NCBI RefSeq assembly: GCF_007673095.1
Contig: NZ_VDYZ01000019.1
Location: forward strand, 1-44,818
Source: Corynebacterium glyciniphilum AJ 3170
GTDB taxonomy: Bacteria; Actinomycetota; Actinomycetes; Mycobacteriales; Mycobacteriaceae
Direction: 5' to 3'
DNA: 44,818 bases
Below the pieces are notes generated by a model. The model saw nothing but the letters and a program-made list of their open reading frames with translations, was not told the DNA's origin and did not search any database. Shown piece by piece: positions 16,413 through 24,800 of this stretch. The stretch's first letter is position 1, and the number at the start of each line of letters is the position of its first letter. Made by a program: the position numbers and the translations under genes.

Positions 16413-16475
16413 GTGCGGGAACAGTGGATGAACCGATCCTCGCATTTCTGTCCGGTGTGCCAGACAATGCGCTGA
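16338..16475 (+). pseudogene. Displaced mutM 3' fragment (zinc finger end)
   Basis: This fragment encodes the last 46 codons of an Fpg protein, from [19 protein letters not shown] to the stop at 16473-16475, in one open frame with both zinc-binding Cys pairs (CHRC, CPVC). It has no start codon or catalytic part and cannot act alone. The final 22 codons differ from mutM at 14717-15550 ([16 protein letters not shown] against IGGRSSHFCPRCQRKR), though the lengths are equal. The MNRSS form matches what I recall of actinobacterial Fpg, so this may be the original mutM end cut off when foreign DNA arrived. The reverse history cannot be excluded. Confidence 0.85.
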
Positions 16476-16502
16476 GATGGCACAGAAAGTAAGATTTCGT
16501 TA

Positions 16503-16518
16503 TTCCGTAATTACGTAA
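16503..16518. promoter_or_regulatory. Palindromic operator candidate upstream of winged-helix regulator
   Basis: CGTAATTACG at 16506-16515 is a perfect palindrome. With flanking TT and AA it extends to 16 bp with a single mismatched pair (16505/16516). It lies between the expected -35 and the TATCAT -10 at 16525-16530, where a bound repressor would block RNA polymerase. It is the most AT-rich spot in the region. Confidence 0.6.
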
Positions 16519-16524
16519 GTGTGC

Positions 16525-16530
16525 TATCAT
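16525..16530 (+). promoter_or_regulatory. -10 (TATCAT) of winged-helix regulator, leaderless type
   Basis: TATCAT lies 7 nt before the ATG at 16538. There is no Shine-Dalgarno in the spacer TCCGACC. Confidence 0.6.
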
Positions 16531-16537
16531 TCCGACC

Positions 16538-17086
16538 ATGGCCGATCATGACTCCTTGAATGACAGGGTTTCCCAACTCGAAAGCCGGGTTCGGGATCTG
16601 GAACGCGCGCGTGCCGGCAGTAAGCAGGAACCGGGTGAGACCGTAGCACCACAGTCTGGCGCGGTGGGGCCCGATGACAACGAGACGTTCTGGGCACTCA
16701 ACGGGCTCGTCGAACAGATGGGGCCGTCCGGCGGAGTGGCCTACACCGGCCACGTGACGCCACCAGGCAGCGACTCGCCGGTGTCATGGCAGATGGGGCT
16801 GGCGGCCGCTGAGCTCGAGGACGTTGATTTCTCGGGCGCGGCTGAGATTCTCTCTGCTGTCGGTCACCCAGTCCGTCTTTCGCTGCTTCAGGCGATCTAC
16901 GAGGGGAAGACGACTACTGCCCAGCTCGGCGCTGATGAGCGCTTCGGCACAACGGGCCAGATCTACCACCATCTCCATGCCTTGTCGGGCGCAGGATGGC
17001 TGGAAAACGCCCGACGCGGGCACTGGAGGATACCTGCACAGCGGATCATCCCGCTTCTCACCCTCGTCCTCATCGGCATCCACTGA
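16538..17086 (+). CDS. ArsR-like winged-helix transcriptional regulator
   Basis: The 182-residue regulator has an N-terminal short coiled coil (residues ~5-27, DSLNDRVSQLESRVRDLERA), a linker, and a C-terminal winged helix (~105-165). The latter contains AAEILSAVGHPVRLSLLQAI, typical of ArsR-type first helices, and the recognition region TTGQIYHHLHALSGAGWLEN. No metal-binding Cys motif is seen, so it is not an obvious metal sensor. A 16-bp palindrome overlapping its promoter suggests autorepression. The next gene downstream is a decayed serine hydrolase that it may once have controlled; such regulator-hydrolase pairs are common in actinobacteria (inference). Confidence 0.8.
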   Translation: MADHDSLNDRVSQLESRVRDLERARAGSKQEPGETVAPQSGAVGPDDNETFWALNGLVEQMGPSGGVAYTGHVTPPGSDSPVSWQMGLAAAELEDVDFSGAAEILSAVGHPVRLSLLQAIYEGKTTTAQLGADERFGTTGQIYHHLHALSGAGWLENARRGHWRIPAQRIIPLLTLVLIGIH

Positions 17087-17121
17087 TGATTCCGCACTCA
17101 CCAGGCAAGGAGAAGACAACA

Positions 17122-17478
17122 ATGAAGAAACTGACGGACGACCCGCGGCGCAGCTACCGTACGGACACCGGGGCGATGCAGTCTCCGTACCCGGGGAGCC
17201 GGAACTGGCCGCGGAGGTGACGTCATCCGTCGGACCAGGCCCCTGGGGCGGACGCTGCGGTACCGCGTGAGAACTTCGATGATCATGACGACATCGGCTG
17301 GGCATGGTTCACGACAACAACCACTCCAGCGGTGACGTGGCATAACGGCGGGACGGACGGTTACCGCTCCTACCTCGGTTTCGACCGGGATTCGGGAGAG
17401 GGCATCATCATGTTGTCGGACGCCGCCGTCAGCGTCGACGGAGCAGCCGATGTCATTTCGCAGCCCGAGGGCTCCTAG
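17122..17478 (+). pseudogene. Decayed beta-lactamase-family serine hydrolase
   Basis: A Shine-Dalgarno AAGGAG (17107-17112) precedes an ATG at 17122, but the frame stops after 32 residues at 17218-17220. The same frame is open again to 17478 and there encodes the C-terminus of a class C beta-lactamase-like serine hydrolase. Visible are GWAWFTT, then TWHNGGTDGYRSYLGFDR (the HNGGT box equivalent to the KTG motif), then a short tail ending at the TAG. The frame +1 reading between (PYGHRGDAVSVPGEPELA) also looks family-like, so at least one frameshift and a large 5' deletion have occurred. The SxxK and YxN catalytic boxes are absent. It ends one base before the convergent gene at 17479. Confidence 0.7.
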
Positions 17479-18753
17479 TCACCACGGCGGCGTGAAGATC
17501 CGCAGATTGCCGTCGGAGAGCCACAGTTCACCGTTGATCCACCGCGCGGCGACATCCGACTCATCGACAGGTACCTCCAGCACCACGTCGAGTGTGTCCG
17601 GATCGAGCAGCTGATACATGCCGGAGTCATCATCCTCGCTCCACCCCGGGTCAATGGAACTGAGTCGGAAGTGGAAAGCCCCGAACCACGGGCCGACCAC
17701 CTCGAGCCAGTGATTCGATGCCGGAGCCCAGTACCGCTTGACCACGTCGAGGTTTCTGTCTCGCCGGGTCAGAGTCGTCTCGTCGCTGGTGAATATCCGG
17801 CCGTCAGTAACGAACACCTTCCAGCTTTCCAGGCTGTAGGTCTTCTCCGCCCAGTGGACTTCACCGTCGACCGCCCGGCCCAGGTGGTACACCAGCATTC
17901 TGGCGTCATCGTCCACCCGTTCATTGAGTACGATGTACCCGCCGTCCGGGTGTTCCTGCACGAAGTCATAGCCGGGCAACGGCATGCTTCCCTCTGGCGC
18001 AACCTCGCAAATATCACGGAAGACCTGTTCTTCCCCCTCGGTAGGACGACGCTCACTCCACTGCGTAAGCGGCCTTTCGTCTACAGGTTCTGGGGCGGGT
18101 TCGAGGACATCAGTCGTGCCATTGGATATGAGCGGCTGCCATGGTTCAGGCCGTCGGGCCGGCCCGTAGTATCGGTCATCCCAGGAGAAGACCGATGCGT
18201 CGAGAACGTCCGGAAAATCCACGTCGACGAGCTCACCGCCGCCGTCGCCGGTGCCCATGGCGAGGACCACACCGGTGACGGCGTCTACGTCGATCCATCG
18301 GGCGCGACCGGAGCTGTCCAGGTGGCGTCCAGGCAGACCGGGGATGCGGTAGGCACGCCGGCCCCGGACAGCGACGTCTTCCACCAGCCCGGCAGGGAAG
18401 ACCTGGTCGAGAATCCGGAGAAGCTGACGTGGGTACAGAAGCCATGTGGCCGGCGTCGTAACGGAGAGGTTCTCCGAACCGTCCACCGGATCACCGTCTG
18501 TCATGACCACAGCCCCGTCGTCAGCGTCGAGGAGACGGGGCGTCCCGTCCATCTCAGTCACCTTGCAGCGGTGATGATCCCTGATGAGACGATAGTTCCC
18601 GGGGCCGAGGACCAGGCTCGCTATGCGTTCCCCTCCGACCATCCAACCGAACTGGGAACCGTCGAAGTCGCCGTGGAGTACCAGCGTCGCAGTGACCCGC
18701 GCTGCTACCTCACTATTCAGGCATATCTGTTCGTTAATATCTTCTTCGGCCAA
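17479..18753 (-). CDS. Unrecognised 424-residue protein
   Basis: I do not recognise this gene. The predicted soluble acidic protein has no signal peptide or membrane segment. In the N-terminal half a stretch around residues 95-200 (LYPRQLLRILDQVFPAG..., RRAYRIPGLPGR, WIDVDAVTGVVLAMGTG, DVDFPDVLDASVFSWDD) resembles the LolA/RseB-like beta-sheet modules of actinobacterial proteins. The C-terminal half (~250-424) is rich in Trp, Tyr and Asp with repeated short strands such as HPDGGYIVLNERVDDDARML and DPDTLDVVLEVPVDE, suggesting a propeller-like or beta-sandwich fold (inference). The start is uncertain: the longest frame uses TTG at 18753, while ATG codons occur only further in. It is divergent from the SGNH hydrolase gene. 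Confidence 0.65.
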   Translation of the reverse strand: MAEEDINEQICLNSEVAARVTATLVLHGDFDGSQFGWMVGGERIASLVLGPGNYRLIRDHHRCKVTEMDGTPRLLDADDGAVVMTDGDPVDGSENLSVTTPATWLLYPRQLLRILDQVFPAGLVEDVAVRGRRAYRIPGLPGRHLDSSGRARWIDVDAVTGVVLAMGTGDGGGELVDVDFPDVLDASVFSWDDRYYGPARRPEPWQPLISNGTTDVLEPAPEPVDERPLTQWSERRPTEGEEQVFRDICEVAPEGSMPLPGYDFVQEHPDGGYIVLNERVDDDARMLVYHLGRAVDGEVHWAEKTYSLESWKVFVTDGRIFTSDETTLTRRDRNLDVVKRYWAPASNHWLEVVGPWFGAFHFRLSSIDPGWSEDDDSGMYQLLDPDTLDVVLEVPVDESDVAARWINGELWLSDGNLRIFTPPW

Positions 18754-18780
18754 GATAAAACAGGGTTATTCATCGTCTCT

Positions 18781-18793
18781 GTTCAGAGTGAAC
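18781..18793. promoter_or_regulatory. Perfect inverted repeat in divergent promoter region
   Basis: GTTCA and TGAAC are separated by GAG. The repeat sits directly against a TACACT hexamer at 18794-18799 and is followed by the 8-bp palindrome TACCGGTA (18800-18807). It lies between the divergent genes at 18753 (minus) and 18923 (plus), so it could be an operator for either. The binding protein is unknown. Confidence 0.4.
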
Positions 18794-18922
18794 TACACTT
18801 ACCGGTAGTCCCACGGGCACTTTCGGTGACTCTCTCCGACCCGCGGCCTACACAGTGCCTGGCCGGGTTGATGCAGGGGGACAGTCCTCACTCTCGATCA
18901 TGATTCCCAGGAGAATTCTGCC

Positions 18923-19972
18923 GTGCGTTTGCGCCATCGTGTCACTGCCTTTCTCGCCGCCGTTGCGGCCCTGTTCACCGTCGCCACGTCGCCGTCGGTG
19001 GCAGGGGAGCTCCCACAGGGCGGCCCGGCAGGATCCTCAGCTTCCTCAGGCTCCCACGGTTCTCTCGGCTCCGGGGCGAGCGCGGCCGGATCCTCGGGTA
19101 TCCCGTCGCTGGGCGCCCTGTTCCCCCTGGTGAACCCATACTCGGAGAACACTGTCGACAATCTGGTGGCGTTCGGAGACTCATTCACGGCGAACTCACA
19201 CTGGCTGATCAACAAGCACCCTGCGCTGGGCTTCGCCTACCCGAAACGGGAGGGCTGCTTTGTCGCTCCGGACGCCTGGCCGGCGATCGTCGGACAGGAA
19301 ACGGGCCGTCCCGTCCAGAACTGGGCGTGCAACGGGCACACCACCGTCGGGATGCTCGACCGCATTGACCGCGCCATCAGCGCCGAGGACATCAATGACA
19401 CCTCCACGGTGGTGCTGGCGGCCGGGATGAATGACAAACGTCAGGGCTTGTCCGACGAGGTGATCCGGAAGAATCTCGTGACCGGGGTGGAGAAGGTGCG
19501 TGCGGTCGCTCCGGGCGCGGAGATCCTGTTGTTGGGTCGACTCTCCACCACCAGTCCTGACGGCATCTACTGCGACCGGAACATCATTCCGAACCTCCCT
19601 TTCGGCGAGTCTGACGCGACGACGGCGGCATTTGAGCGGGCCAACCAAGAGAATCACAAGGCCGCGGCGGAAACCGCCAGGGTGCCGTTCATCGATATCC
19701 GGGACATGACCGTCAACACCAACTCGACCTGCGCCCGGGACGCCGACCGCTATGTCTCGGGTCACTGGGACCTCACGACGCCCGGGTTCAACATGCGCGC
19801 GCACCCGTCCTTCGGGGGCAGTAGGTTCCTCGCGGAGCAGATCATCGCGGCATTCGGCACCGATGGAGCATCTTTCCTGTTGGGTGTCATCGACGACGTC
19901 GACCTTGACAACGATCCTGCTCTCGCGGATGTCGCCGAGGAGCTGACCGGGCTGCTGGACGACGGCCGCTGA
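18923..19972 (+). CDS. Secreted SGNH/GDSL hydrolase
   Basis: The 349-residue exported esterase/lipase-like protein has a Sec signal peptide at ~1-28 (basic RLRHR, hydrophobic core, SVAG cleavage region) and then a Ser/Gly/Ala-rich linker to ~60. The SGNH blocks follow: block I FGDSFTAN (nucleophile Ser), a Gly-bearing block CNGHTTVGM, block III GMND, and a C-terminal RAHPSFGGSRFLAEQI with the catalytic His. Several cysteines suggest extracellular disulfides. The substrate is unknown; family members act on lipid or carbohydrate esters. The GTG at 18923 is chosen because the signal peptide starts there and CCAGGAGA lies at 18907-18914. Confidence 0.87.
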   Translation: MRLRHRVTAFLAAVAALFTVATSPSVAGELPQGGPAGSSASSGSHGSLGSGASAAGSSGIPSLGALFPLVNPYSENTVDNLVAFGDSFTANSHWLINKHPALGFAYPKREGCFVAPDAWPAIVGQETGRPVQNWACNGHTTVGMLDRIDRAISAEDINDTSTVVLAAGMNDKRQGLSDEVIRKNLVTGVEKVRAVAPGAEILLLGRLSTTSPDGIYCDRNIIPNLPFGESDATTAAFERANQENHKAAAETARVPFIDIRDMTVNTNSTCARDADRYVSGHWDLTTPGFNMRAHPSFGGSRFLAEQIIAAFGTDGASFLLGVIDDVDLDNDPALADVAEELTGLLDDGR

Positions 19973-20064
19973 GCCAGGAAACATCGCCGTAACATGGTGA
20001 GCCCGGCAAAGTGATGTGCGACACCTCGGCGCGTGTTGGTGCCGGAGTTTTCCCCACTGCGCAG

Positions 20065-20070
20065 TAACGT
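20065..20070 (+). promoter_or_regulatory. Putative -10 (TAACGT) of symporter gene, leaderless type
   Basis: TAACGT lies 7 nt before the ATG at 20078, with no Shine-Dalgarno in CCGGAAA. It supports 20078 over the upstream in-frame start at 20033. Confidence 0.55.
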
Positions 20071-20077
20071 CCGGAAA

Positions 20078-21556
20078 ATGACGGATTTCATCACCTCCAT
20101 GAACGACGGCGTGTGGAGCGTCGTCGTCTGGGCTCTCGTCGGTGCCGGTCTGTACTTCGGCGTCCGCACGATCCTGGTCCAGCTGCGGTTGTTCCCCCAG
20201 ATGTTCGGTGCGGTCGCCGAGGCACCCTACGAGGACGACGAGATGCTCAACCGCGATCCCGAAGCGGCAGAGAAGAAGGGCATCTCCCCGTTCAAGGCCT
20301 TCACTATCTCGGCTGCATCGCGGGTGGGCACGGGTAACGTCGCCGGAGTCGCGGTGGCCATCACCCTCGGTGGGCCCGGGGCAGTGTTCTGGATGTGGAT
20401 CATCGCGATCCTCGGCGGTGCCACGTCGTTCGTCGAAGCCACACTCGCACAGCTCTACAAGACCCGCGACTACGAGAACAACGCCTATCGTGGAGGACCG
20501 GCGTACTACATCACCCGCGGCCTGAACAAACCCGTCCTGGCCGTCATCTTCGGTATCGTCATCACGCTCACCTTCGGGTTCATCAACAACGCCCTGCAGA
20601 CCAACTCGATCGTCGAGTCCGTGGGGCGCTCTGCCGACAACGACGGCCTGACCCTCAAGATCATCATCGGTCTGGCAGTCGCGGCGCTCACCGCCGTCAT
20701 CGTCTTCGGCGGCGTGCAACGCATCGCGTCCGTCACCCAGGTGATCGTTCCGTTCATGGCAGTGATCTACATCGGGCTCGGGGTCATCGTGGTGCTGATG
20801 AACCTCTCCGAGATCCCCGGTGTCATCGCCCAGATCGTCGGTCACGCCCTCGGGTTCCGGGAGGTCGCCGGTGCAGCCGTCGGCGCTGCTTTCATGAACG
20901 GGATGCGTAGGGGTCTGTTCTCGAATGAGGCAGGCCAGGGGTCGGCACCGAACGCCGCGGGCACCGCGGCGGTCTCTCACCCTGTCAAGCAGGGCCTTGT
21001 CCAGACCCTCGGTGTCTACTTCGACACCCTGGTCGTCTGTTCGGTCACGGCCTTCATCATTCTGCTGTCCAACCCTCCGTTCGGCGAGGACATCCAGGGC
21101 GCCAGCCTCACCCAGGACTCGGTCGCCGCGCAGATCGGCGACTGGGGAATCCACGTGGTCACCTTCATCCTGTTCTTCCTGGCGTTCTCCTCGGTGATCG
21201 GCAACTACTACCTCGCGCAGTCGAACGTCGAGTACTTCACGAAGAATCCGGCGGTCATGTTCTGCTTCCGTCTCCTCGTGGTCGTCTGCGTCTTCCTTGG
21301 CGCCATCGTCAACCTGCCGGTCATCTGGGCGTTGGCCGACACCTTCACTGCGATCATGGTCGTGGTGAACCTGTGTGCCATCGTCCCGTTGTGCCCGATC
21401 GCGCTGAAGCTGCTGCGCAACTACACCGACCAGAAGAAGCAGGGACTGGACCCTGTCTTCCGGCGCAGTATGCTGCCCGAGTTGAAGAACATCGAATGCT
21501 GGGACGACAAGGACGACACCTTCGATGCTGTTCCGGCGCGGACGCTCCGCGGCTAA
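20078..21556 (+). CDS. Alanine/glycine:cation symporter (AGCS family)
   Basis: The 492-residue inner-membrane transporter of the AGCS family takes up alanine or glycine with sodium or protons. The N-terminus contains one hydrophobic helix, followed by the family signature SRVGTGNVAGVAVAITLGGP (~84-103) and PGAVFWMWIIAILGGATSF. About ten hydrophobic segments are visible in all, including the conserved loop RRGLFSNEAGQGSAPNAAGT. It ends in a soluble tail. Its stop TAA at 21554-21556 forms the first three bases of the -10 hexamer for acyP, which starts 10 bp later. The substrate preference cannot be settled from sequence. Confidence 0.92.
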   Translation: MTDFITSMNDGVWSVVVWALVGAGLYFGVRTILVQLRLFPQMFGAVAEAPYEDDEMLNRDPEAAEKKGISPFKAFTISAASRVGTGNVAGVAVAITLGGPGAVFWMWIIAILGGATSFVEATLAQLYKTRDYENNAYRGGPAYYITRGLNKPVLAVIFGIVITLTFGFINNALQTNSIVESVGRSADNDGLTLKIIIGLAVAALTAVIVFGGVQRIASVTQVIVPFMAVIYIGLGVIVVLMNLSEIPGVIAQIVGHALGFREVAGAAVGAAFMNGMRRGLFSNEAGQGSAPNAAGTAAVSHPVKQGLVQTLGVYFDTLVVCSVTAFIILLSNPPFGEDIQGASLTQDSVAAQIGDWGIHVVTFILFFLAFSSVIGNYYLAQSNVEYFTKNPAVMFCFRLLVVVCVFLGAIVNLPVIWALADTFTAIMVVVNLCAIVPLCPIALKLLRNYTDQKKQGLDPVFRRSMLPELKNIECWDDKDDTFDAVPARTLRG

Positions 21557-21559
21557 ACT
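21554..21559 (+). promoter_or_regulatory. -10 (TAAACT) of acyP overlapping upstream stop codon
   Basis: The hexamer begins with the TAA stop of the symporter gene and lies 6 nt before the acyP ATG at 21566. Confidence 0.55.
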
Positions 21560-21565
21560 GGCCCC

Positions 21566-21856
21566 ATGAGTGACTCAGAGGTACCGACCACCCGATTGAC
21601 CGCGTGGGTCCACGGTCACGTCCAGGGCGTCGGCTTCCGGTGGAAGACCCGGACGAAAGCTCTTGAACTCGGCCTGGTCGGTTTCGCCTCCAACTACCCG
21701 GACGGGCGTGTGCTGGTGGTCGCCGAAGGATCGGAGGACGCCACGGCCGCGTTAGTGGCGTGGCTGCGTTCGGGTGAGACCCCGGGACACGTGGACCAGG
21801 TGGTGGACTCGGTGACGGGACCGCGTGGCGAGTACACCGGGTTCGAGACCCGCTGA
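21566..21856 (+). CDS. acyP: Acylphosphatase
   Basis: This 96-residue small enzyme hydrolyses acyl phosphates. It has the diagnostic motif GHVQGVGFRWKT, with the catalytic Arg in GVGFR, and the catalytic-Asn segment GFASNYPDGRVLVVAEG. It stands directly before smc, as in M. tuberculosis and other mycobacteria (recalled). smc starts 17 bp after its end with its own -10 element. Confidence 0.95.
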   Translation: MSDSEVPTTRLTAWVHGHVQGVGFRWKTRTKALELGLVGFASNYPDGRVLVVAEGSEDATAALVAWLRSGETPGHVDQVVDSVTGPRGEYTGFETR

Positions 21857-21858
21857 GG

Positions 21859-21864
21859 TAAAAT
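21859..21864 (+). promoter_or_regulatory. -10 (TAAAAT) of smc, leaderless type
   Basis: TAAAAT lies 8 nt before the smc ATG at 21873 and is one of the closest matches to the consensus in this window. The spacer CCACGCCC contains no Shine-Dalgarno. Confidence 0.65.
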
Positions 21865-21872
21865 CCACGCCC

Positions 21873-24800
21873 ATGCACCTCAAGTCGTTGACCCTGAAGG
21901 GTTTCAAGTCCTTCGCGTCGGCGACGACCCTCAAACTCGAACCGGGTATCTGTGCGGTCGTCGGGCCGAACGGGTCGGGGAAGTCGAACGTCGTCGACGC
22001 CCTCGCCTGGGTGATGGGGGAGCAGGGGGCGAAGACCCTGCGCGGCGGCAAGATGGAGGACGTCATCTTCGCCGGCGCCGGCGACCGTAAGGCGCTGGGG
22101 CGCGCCGAGGTCACCCTCACGATCGACAACGCCGACGGTGCGCTTCCCATCGACTACACCGAAGTGTCGGTGACCCGCCGTATGTTCCGTGACGGCGCCA
22201 GCGAGTACGAGATCAACGGCACCAAAGCCCGGTTGATGGACATCCAGGAATTGCTGTCGGACTCCGGCATCGGCCGCGAGATGCACGTGATCGTGGGACA
22301 GGGGCGCCTGGCCCAGATCCTGGAGTCGCGGCCCGAGGAGCGGCGCGCCTACATTGAAGAGGCCGCCGGGGTGCTCAAACACCGGCGACGCAAGGAGAAG
22401 GCACAGCGTAAGCTCGTCTCGATGCAGGGCAACCTGGACCGGTTGCATGATCTCACCGACGAACTGTCCAAACAGCTCAAACCACTCGCACGACAGGCCG
22501 AGGCGGCCCAGCGTGCCGAGCAGGTGCAGGCCACCATCCGGTCGAACCGGCTGCTGCTGACGGCCGACAAGGTCCGTCATCTCTCTGATGAACTCAACGA
22601 CGCCGATGCCCAGGCGAAGGTCCTGGAGTCCGACATCGCCGAGCTCAAGGAGGCACTCGAGGAGCACACCGGCGAACTGGCGGTGACCGAGGAGGAACTA
22701 CGCACCGCCCTCGAGGAAGCGGAGGCGGCGAAGTCGCTGTGGTTCCGCTTGTCGACGATCGCCGAGAAGAACGCCGCAACCCTGAGGATCGCCTCCGACC
22801 GTGCCGAGGACTCCGGCGCAGACACCACATGGACAGGGCAGGACCCCGACGAACTGACCGCCCGTGCAGAACAGGCCGACGAAGAGCAGGCGGTGCTCGA
22901 CGAGGAGGTCGAGGTCGCCACGGAGCGGTTGGAGAGCATCCGCGACGATGTCGCGGCCCGGGACGAGGCGGCGCGTGAGGCTGAACAGGAGCATCTCGCG
23001 CAGGTTCGGGCGATTGCCGACCGTCGGGAAGGCATCGTCCGTCTCCTGGCACAGCAGGAGGCGGTGGATCAGCGTCGCAGCGCGGCAGCCGAGGAGATCG
23101 ACCGCCTCCAGCAGTCCGTCGAGGAACAGCGCGAAGCACTGGAGGCCACCACCGGCTCAGAGGAAGCCGATGCCGCCGACGCACTCGCCGAACTGCAGAA
23201 TCAGGGTTCGGGCCTGGAAGACGCCGCTGCCCGGGCCGCCGAGGAGTCCACCGGTGCGGAACGACGCGTGGCTGAACTCCGCGCCGCTGAGCGCGACCTG
23301 GAGCGCACCGTCGCGTCCCTGGAGGCGTCAGTGGAGGCGTGGCGTGACCGACTGCGTCCGTCGGACGGGGCGGCGGTGGCGGTGCGCGCCGCCGAGGAAC
23401 GGGGAATGGAGGCGCTCCAGCCCCTCGCCGAGCTGCTGACCGTGCGCGACGGGTGGGAGAAGGCGGTGGCCGCCGTCCTGCCGGCCGGACTCGCCGGCGA
23501 GAACTCAGAGGCACTCGACACCCTGGTTGACGCGCTCGTCGACGCGGCGGAGGGGCGAACCGTCCTGCTGGCCGGGGACGGTGCCGGCACGACCGCGGAG
23601 TCATGGCGTCTGGACCGTGGCGCGGGTGGCCCCGGAACCCCGTCCACCGACTGGCTCCTCGACCACATCGACATCGCCGATGCGGTTGTTCCTGCGGTCA
23701 CCGCCCTGCTTGTCGACGTTGTCACCGTCTCCGACGTGGAGGAGGGGCGCAGGACGGTCTCGGCCGATGAGCGGCTCCGCGCGGTCACTCCCGCCGGAGT
23801 GGTCGTCGGTGCAGGATGGGTAGCGGCCGGGTCGGGTGGCACGACGCCGGTCGAGTTGTCCACCCGGATCGACCAGGCCGCTGCCGATATCAGCGCACGC
23901 ACGGCCGAGTTGGCTGATCTGCAGGCGACTCTCAGCGGTGCTGAGCAGGCTGCGGAGGAACTGCGCACCGCGGCAGCCGGGGCGACGGCAGCCGTGCGGG
24001 ACCACCGCACCAGGCTCACTGCCGCCCGGCAACGAGTGGATGCGGCCGAACGCACCGCAGGTCAGGCGCGTCGACTCCTGGACAAGGCGGTGGCCCAGCG
24101 TGATGAGGCGGAGAAACGGCGTGACGCCCTCGCCGTCGAGGCCGACGAGATCGCCGACCGGCTCGCCCGCCTGGACGCTGACGGCGACGAGGAGGGAAGC
24201 GGTGCTGAGCCGTCCACCGCCGAGCGCGACGCCACCGCCCAGGCACTCACTCAGGCCCGTGCCATGGAGATGGAGGCACGACTCGCACTGCGTACCGCGG
24301 AAGAACGTGCCGGCAACCACCGGGGGCGTGCCGAGGGGTTACGGCGCCAGGCACGTCAGGAGACCGCGGCCAGGGAAGAGTTCAACCGCGCCGCCGCGAA
24401 GCGACGGGCCGCCCGGGAACGCGCCCGCGTCGTCGCTGAGCAGGCGCGACGAGTGGACGTACGCATCCGGGACGCCCTGGACCGCGCCGAGGGAACCCGC
24501 GCCCGCACCGACGAGGCACACCGCCAATGGCAGGCGGCACTGAACGAACGCAAGGACAAGGTCAACACCCTGACACTGCGCCTCAACCACCTGACCAACA
24601 CCGCACACTCCGCTGAGATCGCCCGCAGCCAGGCGCAGCTGCGCATCGAACAGGCGCTGGAGCAGGCCATGGACCAGCTCGGGATGACCGCCGCCCAACT
24701 GCTGGAGGAGGCCCCCGGAGACGACTTCGACCGAGATGCCGCCACCCGGGACCTCAAAGCCGCGGAAAAGTCACTGCGCTCCCTGGGCAAAGTCAATCCG

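Noticed and set aside
19196..21154. 652-codon minus-strand open frame
   Set aside because: It runs antisense through the SGNH hydrolase and symporter; its composition (Arg, Asp, Gly, His, Val) is that of a GC-rich shadow and it has no recognisable domain.
21838..21852. tRNA T-arm-like sequence CGGGTTCGAGACCCG
   Set aside because: It lies inside the last codons of acyP; no acceptor, D or anticodon arm surrounds it, so it is chance.
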